Below are positions 34,400-44,103 of a stretch of 64,000 nt of DNA, piece after piece. This stretch comes from Rhizobium sp. ACO-34A. GTDB lineage: Bacteria; Pseudomonadota; Alphaproteobacteria; Rhizobiales; Rhizobiaceae. A program made the position numbers and the translations under genes. Position 1 is the first letter of the stretch. Each line of letters opens with the position of its first letter. The stretch is from positions 4,189,501 to 4,253,500 of the forward strand of contig CP021371.1 in NCBI GenBank assembly GCA_002600635.1, read 5' to 3'. A model generated the notes under the pieces. It made no database searches. It saw only the letters and a list, made by a program, of their open reading frames with translations, and was not told the DNA's origin.

Positions 34400-36010
34400 A
34401 TGACCCATTCCGCCGTTTCCCGCCGTTTCCTGCTGAAGGGCGCCGGCTGGCTGCTCGCCTCCACCGCCCTGCCATCGTTTTCCTTTGCCCAAGGCGCGGC
34501 AGGTGGCAGGCGCCTGATCGTTGCAGCGGACTCGGAGCCGAAGAACCTCAACCCGGCAATCGTGGCATCGAACGGCGTCTTCTTCATCTCCAGCAAGGTC
34601 GTCGAACCTCTGGCCGAAGCCTCCTTCGAAGGTAAAGACGGCCTTTCGCCACGGCTGGCGCTCTCCTGGGAAGGTGCGGAAGACGGCCGCAGCATCACCT
34701 TCAAATTGCGTGAAGGCGTGAAATGGCATGACGGCAAGCCCTTCACTTCCGCCGACGTCGCCTTCTCCGCCCTGAACCTCTGGAAACCGCTGCAGAACCT
34801 CGGGCGCACCGTCTTCGCCAATCTCGATACCGTCGAGACACCCGATGAGCTGACCGCCATCTTCCGCTTCTCGAAGCCCACACCGTTGCAGCTGATCCGC
34901 AACGCCCTGCCCGTCGTCAGCAGCGTCGTGCCGAAGCATCTCTACGAGGGGACCGATATCGCCACGAACCCGGCGAACACCAGCCCCGTCGGCACCGGCC
35001 CCTTCCGATTTGCCGAGCACAAGCCGGGCGAATATTACCGGCTGGAACGCAATCCCGATTACTGGGAGAAGGACGAGCCGAAGCTCGACGAGGTAATCTA
35101 TCGCGTGCTCCCGGACCGCGCGGCGGCCGCCTCGGCTCTGGAAGCGGAAGAAATCCAGCTTGCCGCCTTCTCCGCCGTGCCGCTGGCAGACCTCGACCGT
35201 ATCTCCAAGGTTCCCGGCATCAAGGTCATCACCAAGGGCTATGAAGCGCTTACTTATCAGCTCGTGGTCGAGATCAACCATCACCGCAAGGAACTTGCCG
35301 ACCTCAAGGTGCGCCAGGCGATCGCGCATGCCATCGACCGCAAGTTCGTCGTAGACACCATCTTCCTCGGCTATGCCACGGCTTCCACCGGACCTGTTCC
35401 GAAGAACGCACCGGAATTCTACGATCCGGATGTCCAGACCTATGATTTCGATGTCGCCAAGGCCAATGCCCTGCTGGACGAAGCGGGATACCCGCGCGGC
35501 GGAAACGGCACCCGTTTCTCGCTGAAGCTCCGGCCCGCCCCTTATTTCAACGAGACCCGGCAGTTCGGCGACTATCTCCGTCAGGCGCTTGCAGCCGTCG
35601 GCATCGACGCCGAACTCGTCAACGCCGACTCGGCAGCGCATCAGAAAGCCGTTTACACCGATCACGACTTTGATCTGGCGGTGGCGCCCCCGGTCTTCCG
35701 CGGCGACCCCGCGATTTCTACGACCATCCTCGTTCAATCCGGTATTCCGGCTGGCGTGCCCTTCTCCAACCAGGGCGGCTACGCCAATGCCGAACTCGAC
35801 GGCATCATCGCCAAAGCTGCGGAAACGGTGGATGCCGATGCCCGCACCGCGCTTTACCGGACGTTCCAGCAACGCGTCGCCGCCGACCTGCCGCTGATCA
35901 ACGTCGCGGAATGGGGTTTCATCACCGTGGCGCGCGACACGGTTCTCAACGTCGCAAGCAATCCGCGTTGGGCGGTTTCCAACTGGGCCGACACCGCACT
36001 TCAATCCTGA
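34400..36010 (+). CDS. ABC transporter substrate-binding protein, family 5 (peptide/nickel type)
   Basis: A 536-residue periplasmic protein with a Tat-like signal (SRRFLLKGAGWLLAST, residues 7-22). NPNLNP-like PKNLNPAI, PSPVGTGPFRF-type SPVGTGPFRF and ERNPDYW are family 5 signatures. It would bind oligopeptides, opines, glutathione or similar ligands; the ligand is unknown. It heads an operon of two permeases and two ATPases, with an intergenic repeat between it and the first permease. Confidence 0.92.
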   Translation: MTHSAVSRRFLLKGAGWLLASTALPSFSFAQGAAGGRRLIVAADSEPKNLNPAIVASNGVFFISSKVVEPLAEASFEGKDGLSPRLALSWEGAEDGRSITFKLREGVKWHDGKPFTSADVAFSALNLWKPLQNLGRTVFANLDTVETPDELTAIFRFSKPTPLQLIRNALPVVSSVVPKHLYEGTDIATNPANTSPVGTGPFRFAEHKPGEYYRLERNPDYWEKDEPKLDEVIYRVLPDRAAAASALEAEEIQLAAFSAVPLADLDRISKVPGIKVITKGYEALTYQLVVEINHHRKELADLKVRQAIAHAIDRKFVVDTIFLGYATASTGPVPKNAPEFYDPDVQTYDFDVAKANALLDEAGYPRGGNGTRFSLKLRPAPYFNETRQFGDYLRQALAAVGIDAELVNADSAAHQKAVYTDHDFDLAVAPPVFRGDPAISTTILVQSGIPAGVPFSNQGGYANAELDGIIAKAAETVDADARTALYRTFQQRVAADLPLINVAEWGFITVARDTVLNVASNPRWAVSNWADTALQS

Positions 36011-36023
36011 TGGTGCGGCGTGC

Positions 36024-36129
36024 TGGAGCAATTCCAGCAAAAGTGCGGAGCTGTTTTGCGCCCGGAATTGCGCCGAAACAAAGAGATAGAGCATTGAAGG
36101 CGTTTCAGTTTTCGCCGGAAATGCTCTAG
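36024..36129 (+). repeat. Rhizobial intergenic palindromic repeat (RIME-like), copy 2
   Basis: About 105 bases, the second copy of the element at 12194-12300, in the opposite orientation. It lies between the substrate-binding protein and permease genes of the same operon, where a folded RNA could protect the upstream message end or reduce downstream expression. Matching blocks are GAGCAATTCCAGCAAAAGTG, CCGGAATTG, AAACAAAGAGATAGAG and CGCCGGAAATGCTCTA. Confidence 0.85.
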
Positions 36130-36169
36130 CTTGGCCCGTTCTCACTAACCAACCAAGGCCAGCCCCGGC

Positions 36170-37159
36170 GTGACGCGCGCAATCCGATTGATCAGAAGAC
36201 GTGCAATCAGCAGCATTCCGGTGCTGCTGGTCATCGTATTCCTGACCTTTCTCCTGCTGGAATCCGCCTCCGGCGATGCGGTTGACGCCTATCTCGTCTC
36301 GATCGGCGGAGGCGATCCTTCGCTCGTTAAGTCCTTGAGGCAGAGCTACGGCCTCGACCAGTCGATGACGGCAAGGCTCTGGCTCTACCTTTCGTCCCTT
36401 GCCCGGCTAGATCTCGGCTGGTCGGTCGCTTTCGACCGTCCCGTGCTCGGCCTTCTCCTTGAGCGCCTTCCGAACACCCTGCTCCTGATGGGCAGCGCCA
36501 CCGCACTTGCCTTCGGCCTCGGCACCTCGCTCGGCATTCTCGCCGGCGCTCGACCCAGCAGCCTGCGCGACAGGCTGCTTTCCACCATATCGCTGATCCT
36601 CTATGCCATTCCGGGCTTCTGGCTCGGCCTCATGCTCAGCATCCTGTTTTCCGTCCAGCTTCGCTGGCTGCCGGTATCCGGCATCGAGACCATAGCCTCG
36701 GGCCGTACCGGCCTTGCGCGCGCGGCAGACATCGCAACGCATCTCGCTCTCCCCGTCGCAACCCTCGCGCTGATCTATCTCGCTCTCTTCCTTCGCGTGA
36801 TGCGCGCCGGTATGGCCGAAGTCTGGACGCTCGATTTCGTTCTCTTCGCCCGTGCCCGCGGCCTTTCCCGCGCGAGGATCGTGCTGCGCCATGTTGCAAG
36901 GAACGCGCTGTTGCCGCTCGTCACCATGCTGGGCCTGCGATCCGCCGCCATGCTCGGCGGCAGTGTCGTGATCGAGAGCATATTCGCCATACCGGGTTTC
37001 GGGCGGCTGGCACAGGAGGCTGTTAGCGGTCGCGACGCCCCCCTTCTGATGGGCATCATCCTCACCTCAGCCATTCTAGTGATCCTTATCAACCTCGTGA
37101 TCGACATGCTCTATTCCTGGCTCGATCCGCGGGTCGGTGCTTCGGAGGCCGCATCTTGA
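36170..37159 (+). CDS. ABC transporter permease, DppB type
   Basis: A 329-residue permease with six helices; the EAA loop is seen as FARARGLSRARIVLRHVARNALLP. GTG 36170 is the first start codon in frame after the repeat. The stop overlaps the TTG of the next gene. Confidence 0.92.
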   Translation: MTRAIRLIRRRAISSIPVLLVIVFLTFLLLESASGDAVDAYLVSIGGGDPSLVKSLRQSYGLDQSMTARLWLYLSSLARLDLGWSVAFDRPVLGLLLERLPNTLLLMGSATALAFGLGTSLGILAGARPSSLRDRLLSTISLILYAIPGFWLGLMLSILFSVQLRWLPVSGIETIASGRTGLARAADIATHLALPVATLALIYLALFLRVMRAGMAEVWTLDFVLFARARGLSRARIVLRHVARNALLPLVTMLGLRSAAMLGGSVVIESIFAIPGFGRLAQEAVSGRDAPLLMGIILTSAILVILINLVIDMLYSWLDPRVGASEAAS

Positions 37160-37988
37160 GGCTCGCGAAAAAGCTGCTGGCCACGCCCGAAGGCGCGATC
37201 GGTCTTGCCCTGCTGCTCCTGCTCGCCTTAACCGCCCTGGTGGCGCCGATGCTCTCGCCCGGCGACCCGCTGCGCATAGCCGGCCGCGCTCTTGTCGCTC
37301 CCTTCACTGACCCCGCCCTTCCCCTCGGCACCGACCGGCTGGGCCGCGACGTGCTCGCAGGCCTGCTGCACGGTGCGCGCACCTCGCTTTCCGTCGGGCT
37401 GGCCGCCGCCGTTGCAGCCCTTGCGTTCGGACTGGGCGTCGGCCTGGCGGCAGGCTTTGCCGGTGGCCTTGTCGATGAAGCGCTGATGCGCGTTGTCGAC
37501 GCCTTCCAGATAGTCCCCGGCTTCCTGCTGGCGCTCGCCTTCGTCAGTGTCATGGGGGATCGATGCCGGTGGTGGTGCTGGCCATCGCACTCGGCGCATG
37601 GTCGGACCCGGCACGCCTGACCCGCGCGCAGGTTCTGTCGGCGCGCGAGCAGGATTACGTCGCCTCCGCCCGCGTCATCGGCATGCACCCGGTCGAAATC
37701 GCATGCAAGGAAATCCTGCCGAATGTCCTGCCGCCGGTGCTCGCGCTCTCCGCCGTCATCGTCGCCGCGGCGATCCTGACCGAAGCGGCACTTTCATTCC
37801 TCGGGCTGGGCGATCCCAACATGGTGACATGGGGATCGATGATTGCGGAGGGACGCAACGTGCTGCGTTCATCGCCCTGGCTTTCGGTCATTCCGGGGCT
37901 CGCTCTCGTCGTCACGGTGATCGCGGTCTATCTCGTCGGCGAAGGCCTCGACCGGGCGCTGAAGGATCGGAAGGATGGCACGCCATGA
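37156..37988 (+). pseudogene. ABC transporter permease, DppC type, frameshifted
   Basis: Two overlapping frames encode one DppC-type permease. The first, from TTG 37156 (GGAGG seven bases upstream), reads to VSVMG and then runs into nonsense ending at 37620. The second frame resumes at MPVVVLAIALG (37563) with the EAA loop and ends at 37988. One extra G in the run 37554-37558 would give an unbroken 277-residue permease of normal length. Either this is a sequencing error in a homopolymer, or the importer has lost its second permease. The ATPase genes downstream remain intact. Confidence 0.85.
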
Positions 37989-38782
37989 GCGACGTCCTCT
38001 GCGCCATCCGGCGGCTTTCGGTGACCTACGGGAAAGATGCAACACAGCCGGCAGCACTTCACGATGTAAACCTCGATGTGATCGAAGGCGAACGGCTCGC
38101 CATCATCGGCGAAAGCGGCTCGGGAAAGAGCACGCTGGCCCGAGCCATTGCCGGACTGCTGCCGGACGGATCGAGGGTACAAGGTGAGATCGGCTGGCCC
38201 TCCCGAAGCGACCAACCGAAACCCGGTCGGGACATCGGCTTTGTCTTTCAGGATCCGACGGCAAGCCTCGACCCGGTCCTAACCATCGGCGAGCAGATCG
38301 CCGAAGGCGCCCGCCAACATCTCGCCCTTGGCTGGAAGGAAGCCTTCACGCATGCGTTGGACCTGCTGCACCGCGTACGCATTCCCCATCCGGAAAAGGC
38401 GCTGAGAGCCTATCCGCATCAATTTTCCGGTGGCCAGCGCCAGCGAATCGCGATTGCAGCGGCTATCTCCGCCCGCCCCTCCTTCCTGATCGCCGACGAG
38501 GCAACGAGCGCGCTCGACATGGTGGTGCAGGCCGAAATCATATCGCTGCTCGACGAACTCGTCCGCGAAAACGGCATGACGCTGCTTTTCATCACCCATG
38601 ATCTGGCGCTCGCTTCGGGCTTCGCTGATCGCGTTGCCATCTTCGAGGACGGCCATCTGGTCGAGCAAGGGCCAACCCGCACCCTGCTCGCGGCCCCGCA
38701 GACCGCCTATGCGAAAAGCCTGATCGCGAATCATCTCGATCTCGCGTCGCCGCCACTTGTCGGAAGGGACGCTCCCCGATGA
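37985..38782 (+). CDS. ABC transporter ATP-binding protein, DppD type
   Basis: A 265-residue ATPase with Walker A GESGSGKST, signature FSGGQRQRIAIA and Walker B FLIADEATSALD. ATG 37985 overlaps the previous stop by four bases. It is shorter than classic DppD because the C-terminal oligopeptide extension is small. Confidence 0.92.
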   Translation: MSDVLCAIRRLSVTYGKDATQPAALHDVNLDVIEGERLAIIGESGSGKSTLARAIAGLLPDGSRVQGEIGWPSRSDQPKPGRDIGFVFQDPTASLDPVLTIGEQIAEGARQHLALGWKEAFTHALDLLHRVRIPHPEKALRAYPHQFSGGQRQRIAIAAAISARPSFLIADEATSALDMVVQAEIISLLDELVRENGMTLLFITHDLALASGFADRVAIFEDGHLVEQGPTRTLLAAPQTAYAKSLIANHLDLASPPLVGRDAPR

Positions 38783-39555
38783 CCCTTCTGACCGTCGATG
38801 GATTGACGAAGACCTACATGAGCCATGGCCGCCAGGTTAAGGCCCTCGACGGAGTGTCCTTCACGCTCGCCGAGGGACAGACGCTTGGCCTCGCCGGCGC
38901 TTCGGGCAGCGGAAAATCGACGCTCGCCCGCGTACTGCTGCGGCTGCTGACTGCCGACGCCGGGCAGGTGCATTTCTCCGGTGAGGACTGGCTGGCGCTT
39001 TCCGGCTCCCGGCTGAGGCAACGGCGTCGCGGAATGCAGATGGTCTTTCAGGATGTGCTCGGCGCTTTCAACCCGCGCGCGACGGTCGGCTCCGTGCTCG
39101 ACGACCCGCTGCGCATTCACGACATCGTCGACCGGGCCGAACGGCCACGCGAGATTGCCGGCCTGCTCGACCGCGTCGGGCTGCCGGTCTCCTATGCCGG
39201 GCGTTCGATCCGAGAGCTTTCAGGCGGTCAGCGCCAGCGCGTGGCGATCGCCCGCGCCATCGCCACGCGTCCGTCCCTCATTGTCCTTGATGAAGCGGTA
39301 TCCGCGCTGGATGCCTCGGTGAGACGCCGCATCCTCGAGCTTCTGGTCGAACTGCAGCAGGAACGCGGGATCGCCTATCTCTTCGTTTCCCACGACCTCG
39401 CCGTTCTCCGGGCCGTCTCACACCGGATCGCGATCATGCATGAGGGCCGTATCGTCGAAACGGGACCGGCCGACACTGTGATCGGCAGTCCCCAATCGGC
39501 GGCTGCAAAAGCGCTTATCGCCGCCGTGCCGCGGCTGGTCACCGGACATCCTTGA
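38779..39555 (+). CDS. ABC transporter ATP-binding protein, DppF type
   Basis: A 258-residue ATPase with Walker A GASGSGKST, signature LSGGQRQRVAIA and Walker B LIVLDEAVSALD. It overlaps the previous gene by four bases and pairs with it to drive import of the family 5 ligand. Last gene of the operon; it converges on the TauE/SafE gene 15 bases away. Confidence 0.92.
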   Translation: MTLLTVDGLTKTYMSHGRQVKALDGVSFTLAEGQTLGLAGASGSGKSTLARVLLRLLTADAGQVHFSGEDWLALSGSRLRQRRRGMQMVFQDVLGAFNPRATVGSVLDDPLRIHDIVDRAERPREIAGLLDRVGLPVSYAGRSIRELSGGQRQRVAIARAIATRPSLIVLDEAVSALDASVRRRILELLVELQQERGIAYLFVSHDLAVLRAVSHRIAIMHEGRIVETGPADTVIGSPQSAAAKALIAAVPRLVTGHP

Positions 39556-39570
39556 AGAACAGCGAACCCG

Positions 39571-40419
39571 TCAAAGGGTCAGCAGGAACCGGAGACTGAC
39601 CGCCAGCAGGAACAGGCCGAAGGCGATCTCCAGCTTGCGGCGGGAAAGCGCATGCGCAAGCGTCGCGCCGAATGAAGCGCACATCACGCTGGTGGGGATG
39701 AAGAGCGCGGCACCGATCAGCGAGACGAACCCGATCGAAAGCGGAAACTGCAGCGCCATGACATCGGGATAATCGGTAGCGCGACCCCAGCCGGCATACA
39801 TGTAGCCGAGCGCGCCCGGCACCGACACCAGCATGCCGACGCCTGCGGACGTGGCGACGGCCTGATGGATCGGCCGGCGGTAAAAGGTCAGGACCATGGT
39901 GGAAAGCTGTCCGCCGCCGATCCCCATCAGGGACGACAGCACGCCGATCACCACGCCATAGATCCTCATCGGCAGGCTGCCCGGCAGATCGTCGCCGAGA
40001 CGCCAGCTGTCACGGCCGAACAACAGGCGCACTGCCGAGAAGCCGGCGACAGCCACGAAGACGATCTTGAAGATTTCCGGTGAAGCATAGCGGGCAATCA
40101 CGCTGCCGCCTAGCACACCGGCGACGATCGGCACCGCCCATATGCGCAGCACCGAGAGGTCGACCGCTCCCTTTCGCTTGTGGGTCATGAAGGAACGGAA
40201 GGAAGTGGGAATGATCACCGCAAGCGAGGTGCCGATACAAAGCTGCATGCGCACCGCCTCCGGCACTTCCAGAATGCGGAAGAGTTCGTAAAGGATCGGC
40301 ACGATGACCGTGCCGCCGCCGACGCCGAACAGGCCGGCAAGCACCCCGGTAAGCGCGCCGGCCGCAAGCAGGGCGAGGATCAGAAGAAGAAGGTCGCCAT
40401 AGGGCATGCCGAATATCAT
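39571..40419 (-). CDS. TauE/SafE (DUF81) family membrane permease
   Basis: A 282-residue membrane protein with about eight helices and two GVGGGTVIVPIL / GIGGGQLSTMVLTF repeats typical of TauE/SafE proteins, which export sulfite or sulfonates or move other organic anions. ATG 40419 or ATG 40407 can serve as start. Substrate unknown; no sulfur genes are nearby. Confidence 0.87.
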   Translation of the reverse strand: MIFGMPYGDLLLLILALLAAGALTGVLAGLFGVGGGTVIVPILYELFRILEVPEAVRMQLCIGTSLAVIIPTSFRSFMTHKRKGAVDLSVLRIWAVPIVAGVLGGSVIARYASPEIFKIVFVAVAGFSAVRLLFGRDSWRLGDDLPGSLPMRIYGVVIGVLSSLMGIGGGQLSTMVLTFYRRPIHQAVATSAGVGMLVSVPGALGYMYAGWGRATDYPDVMALQFPLSIGFVSLIGAALFIPTSVMCASFGATLAHALSRRKLEIAFGLFLLAVSLRFLLTL

Positions 40420-40771
40420 GGAACGCGTCTCGTCCGTCGTGCGTGAAGTCTGGTTACTACCGGATCAAACATGCGGTGACCGATCTGTCTCCGCAAAAGC
40501 CTGCCGTAAACGGACCGGACCATAGCGCCCGGAGGGAGTATGACAAGGTAACTTCCGGCGTGAACGGTTCGGTTGGTCCGAATTGGGGCGAGGTTCGAGA
40601 CAATGGGCAAGAAACGATTGAGCAGCAATCAGGAGTACCTCCGTTGACACGATCGGAATTCCGCAGACCGATGCTTCAAAAATCACGGATGGCGCTTTTG
40701 ATCGAAGGCGGTAAAATCGACGGTCGCCGATATCTCAACCATCCGTTCGGGAAAGCCTTGCTGATCGCATC
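40420..40771. other. 352-base intergenic region between TauE/SafE and GlxA-family genes
   Basis: A divergent region with room for two promoters. An inverted repeat TTCGG-N5-CCGAA lies near 40568-40582. A readable frame from GTG 40443 to TGA 40775 overlaps the GlxA-family start but has no recognisable domain and no membrane or coding character, so it is not called. No RNA gene seen. Confidence 0.4.
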
Positions 40772-41815
40772 ATGACCAGTTCCGAGCCCATCAAGCCGCG
40801 CCAGCCTCTCAAGGTCGGCTTCATCCTGAGCAAGAGCTTCACGCTCAGCGCCTTTGCGCTGTTCGTCGATACGTTGCGGCTCGCCAGCGATGACGAGGAT
40901 CGCTCGACGCGCAAGAATTGCGACTGGCAGATCCTCAGCGCCCATGGCCATTTCATCCGCTCGAGCTGCGGTGTGCAGATCGCGCCGGGAACCGGACTGC
41001 CGGCCCCGAAGGAATTCGACTATCTGGCCGTTGTCGGCGGCCTGCTGAATGTCGAGGACCCGATCGATGGGGAGATGGAGCGCTATCTGAAGCGCGCGAT
41101 CAGCGAAAAGGTGAAGGTCATCGGGGTCTGTACCGGCAGCTTCATTCTGGCGCAGGCAGGGTTGATGAAGAACCGCACGGCATGCGTGAGCTGGCTGCAT
41201 CATCACGATTATCTCCACCGGTTTCCCGACCACCGTCTCGTCAGCAACCAGCTTTACGTCGAGGATCGCGACATCATCACCTGCGCTGGCGGAAGCGCCG
41301 TGGCCGACCTCGCGGCCAGTCTGGTCCGCCGGCACATCGGAAATTCGGCAGAAAAGAACGCCCTTCAGATCCTGCAGATCGAGCGTCGGCGCGAAGGCCG
41401 CGAAATTCAGCCGCGCAATCCGCTTTCGACCGAGCACAAGGACTCCAAGATGCGGCTTGCGCTGATCTTCATGGAGAACAATCTCGACAAGCCTGTCTCC
41501 ATGGATGATGTGGCGAAATCGATGAACCTCTCGCGCCGGCAGATGGAGCGGCTCTTCCACCGCCGGCTCAAGATGTCGCCCGGCGCGGTCTATGCGAGGC
41601 TGCGGATGCGGCGTGCCCGAAGCCTCGTGCTGCAGACCTCGAAGCCGCTGATCGATATCGCCATTGAAGTGGGTTTCGCCAATTCCAGCCATTTCGGCCG
41701 GCGTTTCCGCCAAACCTTCGGCTGCACGCCGAATGTGCTGAGATCCCGGCAGAAGGATAACGGCTTCGTGCATCTCGACGACGATCTCTTCGCCGGTATC
41801 GAGCAGACGCAATAA
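40772..41815 (+). CDS. GlxA family regulator (DJ-1/PfpI-like domain plus AraC domain)
   Basis: A 347-residue regulator. Residues about 14-190 form a DJ-1/PfpI-like sensor domain with GVCTGSFILAQAGLM around the nucleophile-like cysteine; residues about 230-330 form an AraC double helix-turn-helix (MDDVAKSMNLSRRQMERLF and IDIAIEVGFANSSHFGRRFRQTFG). Relatives regulate catabolism of quaternary amines, arginine or choline. The target is not evident; neither neighbour is an obvious one. Confidence 0.9.
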   Translation: MTSSEPIKPRQPLKVGFILSKSFTLSAFALFVDTLRLASDDEDRSTRKNCDWQILSAHGHFIRSSCGVQIAPGTGLPAPKEFDYLAVVGGLLNVEDPIDGEMERYLKRAISEKVKVIGVCTGSFILAQAGLMKNRTACVSWLHHHDYLHRFPDHRLVSNQLYVEDRDIITCAGGSAVADLAASLVRRHIGNSAEKNALQILQIERRREGREIQPRNPLSTEHKDSKMRLALIFMENNLDKPVSMDDVAKSMNLSRRQMERLFHRRLKMSPGAVYARLRMRRARSLVLQTSKPLIDIAIEVGFANSSHFGRRFRQTFGCTPNVLRSRQKDNGFVHLDDDLFAGIEQTQ

Positions 41816-41873
41816 CACGCCCATATCGTGGAAGAGGAAATGCTTCCGGCAGTTGCCCGCCGAAAGCCATTTC

Positions 41874-42656
41874 TCAGCTGCGCATGGCGCCGGGACCGGC
41901 AATCGCGCCGGGCGGGCATTTGCCCATGATGATCATCCCGAGCACTTCGTCCTTGGTCACGTCCTGGGTACGGGCATGCCCGACAACCTGACCGTTCTTC
42001 ATCACGAACACCCTGTCCGCCAGATCGAAGACATCGTGGATGTCGTGGCTGATGAGGAAGATGCCGATGCCCTCCGACTTGAGTTGCCGAATGAGATCGC
42101 CGACCTGCGCCGTCTCCTGAGGCCCGAGCGCCGCGGTCGGTTCGTCCATGATCAGGATGCGGGCATCGAACAGGATCGCCCGCGCGATCGCCACCGATTG
42201 CCGCTGTCCGCCGGAAAGGGCTTTCACCGGCTCCTTGAAGCGCTTGAAGTTCGGGTTGAGCCGGCCCATCACCTCGCGGGCCTTCGCCTCCATGGCGACG
42301 TCGTCGAGCGTGCCCCACGGCGTCTTGAGTTCGCGGCCGAGATAGAGATTGGCGGCGGCATCGACGTTATCGGCAACCGCGAGCGTCTGGTAGATCGTCT
42401 CGATGCCATAAGCCTTGGCATCGCGCGGATTGCGGATATCGGCCGACGTCCCGTTGATCAGGATATCACCGCTATCGCGCCGGTAGGCGCCGGAGAGGAT
42501 CTTGATCAGCGTCGACTTGCCGGCACCGTTATGGCCGAGAAGGGCCACGACTTCGCCGGGGTAAAGGTCGACGGATGCCCTGTCGACGGCGTGAATGCCG
42601 CCGAAGGAGATGGAAATGTCCTTCATTTCCACGAGGGGAGTGCGTTGCTCCGTCAT
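41874..42656 (-). CDS. xylG: Sugar ABC transporter ATP-binding protein, XylG type
   Basis: A 260-residue ATPase with a single nucleotide-binding domain: Walker [10 protein letters not shown], signature [12 protein letters not shown], Walker [14 protein letters not shown]. coli XylG has two such domains; the single-domain form is usual for xylose-type importers in rhizobia. Together with the permease and binding protein upstream it forms a xylFHG-order operon. Confidence 0.82.
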   Translation of the reverse strand: MTEQRTPLVEMKDISISFGGIHAVDRASVDLYPGEVVALLGHNGAGKSTLIKILSGAYRRDSGDILINGTSADIRNPRDAKAYGIETIYQTLAVADNVDAAANLYLGRELKTPWGTLDDVAMEAKAREVMGRLNPNFKRFKEPVKALSGGQRQSVAIARAILFDARILIMDEPTAALGPQETAQVGDLIRQLKSEGIGIFLISHDIHDVFDLADRVFVMKNGQVVGHARTQDVTKDEVLGMIIMGKCPPGAIAGPGAMRS

Positions 42657-42671
42657 GATGGAAACTCCTGA

Positions 42672-43985
42672 TTACTTGGCGCGAGCGCGATAAACGGTGT
42701 CGAGCCAGACGGCGACAACAAGGACGACGCCGACGACGATGCGCTGGAAGGGTGTATCGATGCCGAGAAGCACCATGCCGGACTGCAGCGACTGCATGAC
42801 CAGCGCCCCGAGGATTGCCCCCGCAACGGTGCCTGTGCCGCCGGCAAGCGACGTGCCGCCGATGACAGCCGCGGCAATGGTATAGAGTTCGTCGAGTTCG
42901 CCTTGGGCATTGGTCGCCGCGTTGAGGCGGGCGGTGGAGATCGCGGCTGCGATGGCGCAGAGAATACCCATGATCGCGAAGATGCGGACCGTGACCCAGC
43001 GGGTCTTGATGCCGGCGAGTTCAGCTGCTTCCGGGTTGCCGCCGATGGCGAAGACATAGCGTCCGAACCGCAGCCGGGTGGCGACGAAGGTCATGACCAG
43101 ACCGACGCCGAGCGCGATCAGAACCGGAACGGCAACACCATGGGAAATCAGCAGCCCGCCATCAGGCCAGGCGATACCGTTGGCATCGGCATAGCGACGG
43201 GCGATGTTCGTCGGCCAGTAATAACTGTTCGCCACCTGCACGGAGCCGAGAACGATGAAGCATCCGAGCGCCGAGAGGAAATACTCCGCCCAGAGCGGAC
43301 GCTGCGGAAAGCCGAAGCGCTTGCGCTGACGACGCGAATGAATGATCCCGGCGACGATGCCTATACAGGCGATGACGCCGACGATCCAGCTTGCGGTCCA
43401 TCCGATGGAGCCGTCCGTGCCGCCGCCCATCAGGCGGAAATTGGCGTCCATGGGTGCAACCGTCTGGCCGCTGGTAACGAACCACGTCGCGCCGCGCCAG
43501 ACCAGCAGGCCGCCGAGCGTAACGATGAAGGACGGCACATTGAGAAAGGCGATGATGGCGCCATGGAACATGCCGATCAGCGCACCGACGACAATGCCGC
43601 CTGCGAGCGCGAGGATCCATGTGGCGGGATGATCGAACCCGAGAATGCCCGGAAGCAGCTTGGCCTGCAGCACGCCCATGATCATGCCGGTAAAGCCGAG
43701 AATGGAACCGACGGACAGGTCGATGTTGCGGGTGACGATGACCAGCACCATTCCGGTCGCCATCACGGCCACCGAAGAGGTCTGCACCGAAAGGTTCCAC
43801 AGGTTGCGGGGCGTCAGGAACAATCCGCCGGTCAGGATTTCGAAGCCTATCCATATGATGAGAAGGGCTCCGACCATGCCGAGAAGGCGTGTGTCGATTT
43901 CCGTCGCCCGGAAGAATGAAGCGATGGCCCCGCCGCTGGACGTTCCTGCATTCTTCGATGTTGTGGTCTGCATCGTGCCGGCCAT
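42672..43985 (-). CDS. xylH: Sugar ABC transporter permease, XylH type
   Basis: A 437-residue permease, longer than the ~330 of ribose permeases, as is usual for XylH. IVTRNIDLSVGSILGFTGM and AELAGIKTRWVTVRIFAIMGILCAIAAAIS are BPD_transp_2 signatures. ATG 43985 was preferred to an upstream TTG at 44024; GGAGG lies 12 bases before it. A 15-base gap separates it from xylG. Confidence 0.85.
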   Translation of the reverse strand: MAGTMQTTTSKNAGTSSGGAIASFFRATEIDTRLLGMVGALLIIWIGFEILTGGLFLTPRNLWNLSVQTSSVAVMATGMVLVIVTRNIDLSVGSILGFTGMIMGVLQAKLLPGILGFDHPATWILALAGGIVVGALIGMFHGAIIAFLNVPSFIVTLGGLLVWRGATWFVTSGQTVAPMDANFRLMGGGTDGSIGWTASWIVGVIACIGIVAGIIHSRRQRKRFGFPQRPLWAEYFLSALGCFIVLGSVQVANSYYWPTNIARRYADANGIAWPDGGLLISHGVAVPVLIALGVGLVMTFVATRLRFGRYVFAIGGNPEAAELAGIKTRWVTVRIFAIMGILCAIAAAISTARLNAATNAQGELDELYTIAAAVIGGTSLAGGTGTVAGAILGALVMQSLQSGMVLLGIDTPFQRIVVGVVLVVAVWLDTVYRARAK

Positions 43986-44055
43986 TGCGTTGCCGCCCCT
44001 CCACTCTTCATTCACTGATGACAAGGTTTTTCGTCCCTTCGCCTATCGCGCGACA

Positions 44056-44083
44056 AATGCCGCAGCGGGTTCGCTGCGGCATT
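44056..44083 (-). other. Intercistronic hairpin between xylF-like and xylH-like genes
   Basis: Perfect 12-bp stem AATGCCGCAGCG (44056-44067) with CGCTGCGGCATT (44072-44083), four-base loop, 20 bases after the binding-protein stop. The T run behind it on the minus strand is short (ATTTGT), so it probably ends only part of transcription or protects the upstream message, giving more binding protein than permease. Confidence 0.75.
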
Positions 44084-44103
44084 CGAGCCAATGCATCCGC
44101 CGC

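Noticed and set aside
34397..36145. 582-residue open frame antisense to the ABC substrate-binding protein gene
   Set aside because: It mirrors the sense gene almost end to end, has no recognisable domain, and long antisense frames are expected in G+C-rich genes with strong third-position bias. The same holds for minus-strand frames over the RND permease (32000-33700) and pbpC (2366-3640).
40443..40775. 110-residue frame overlapping the GlxA-family start (ATGA)
   Set aside because: GTG start without a ribosome site, no domain, composition unlike coding DNA of neighbours; more likely promoter and leader sequence.
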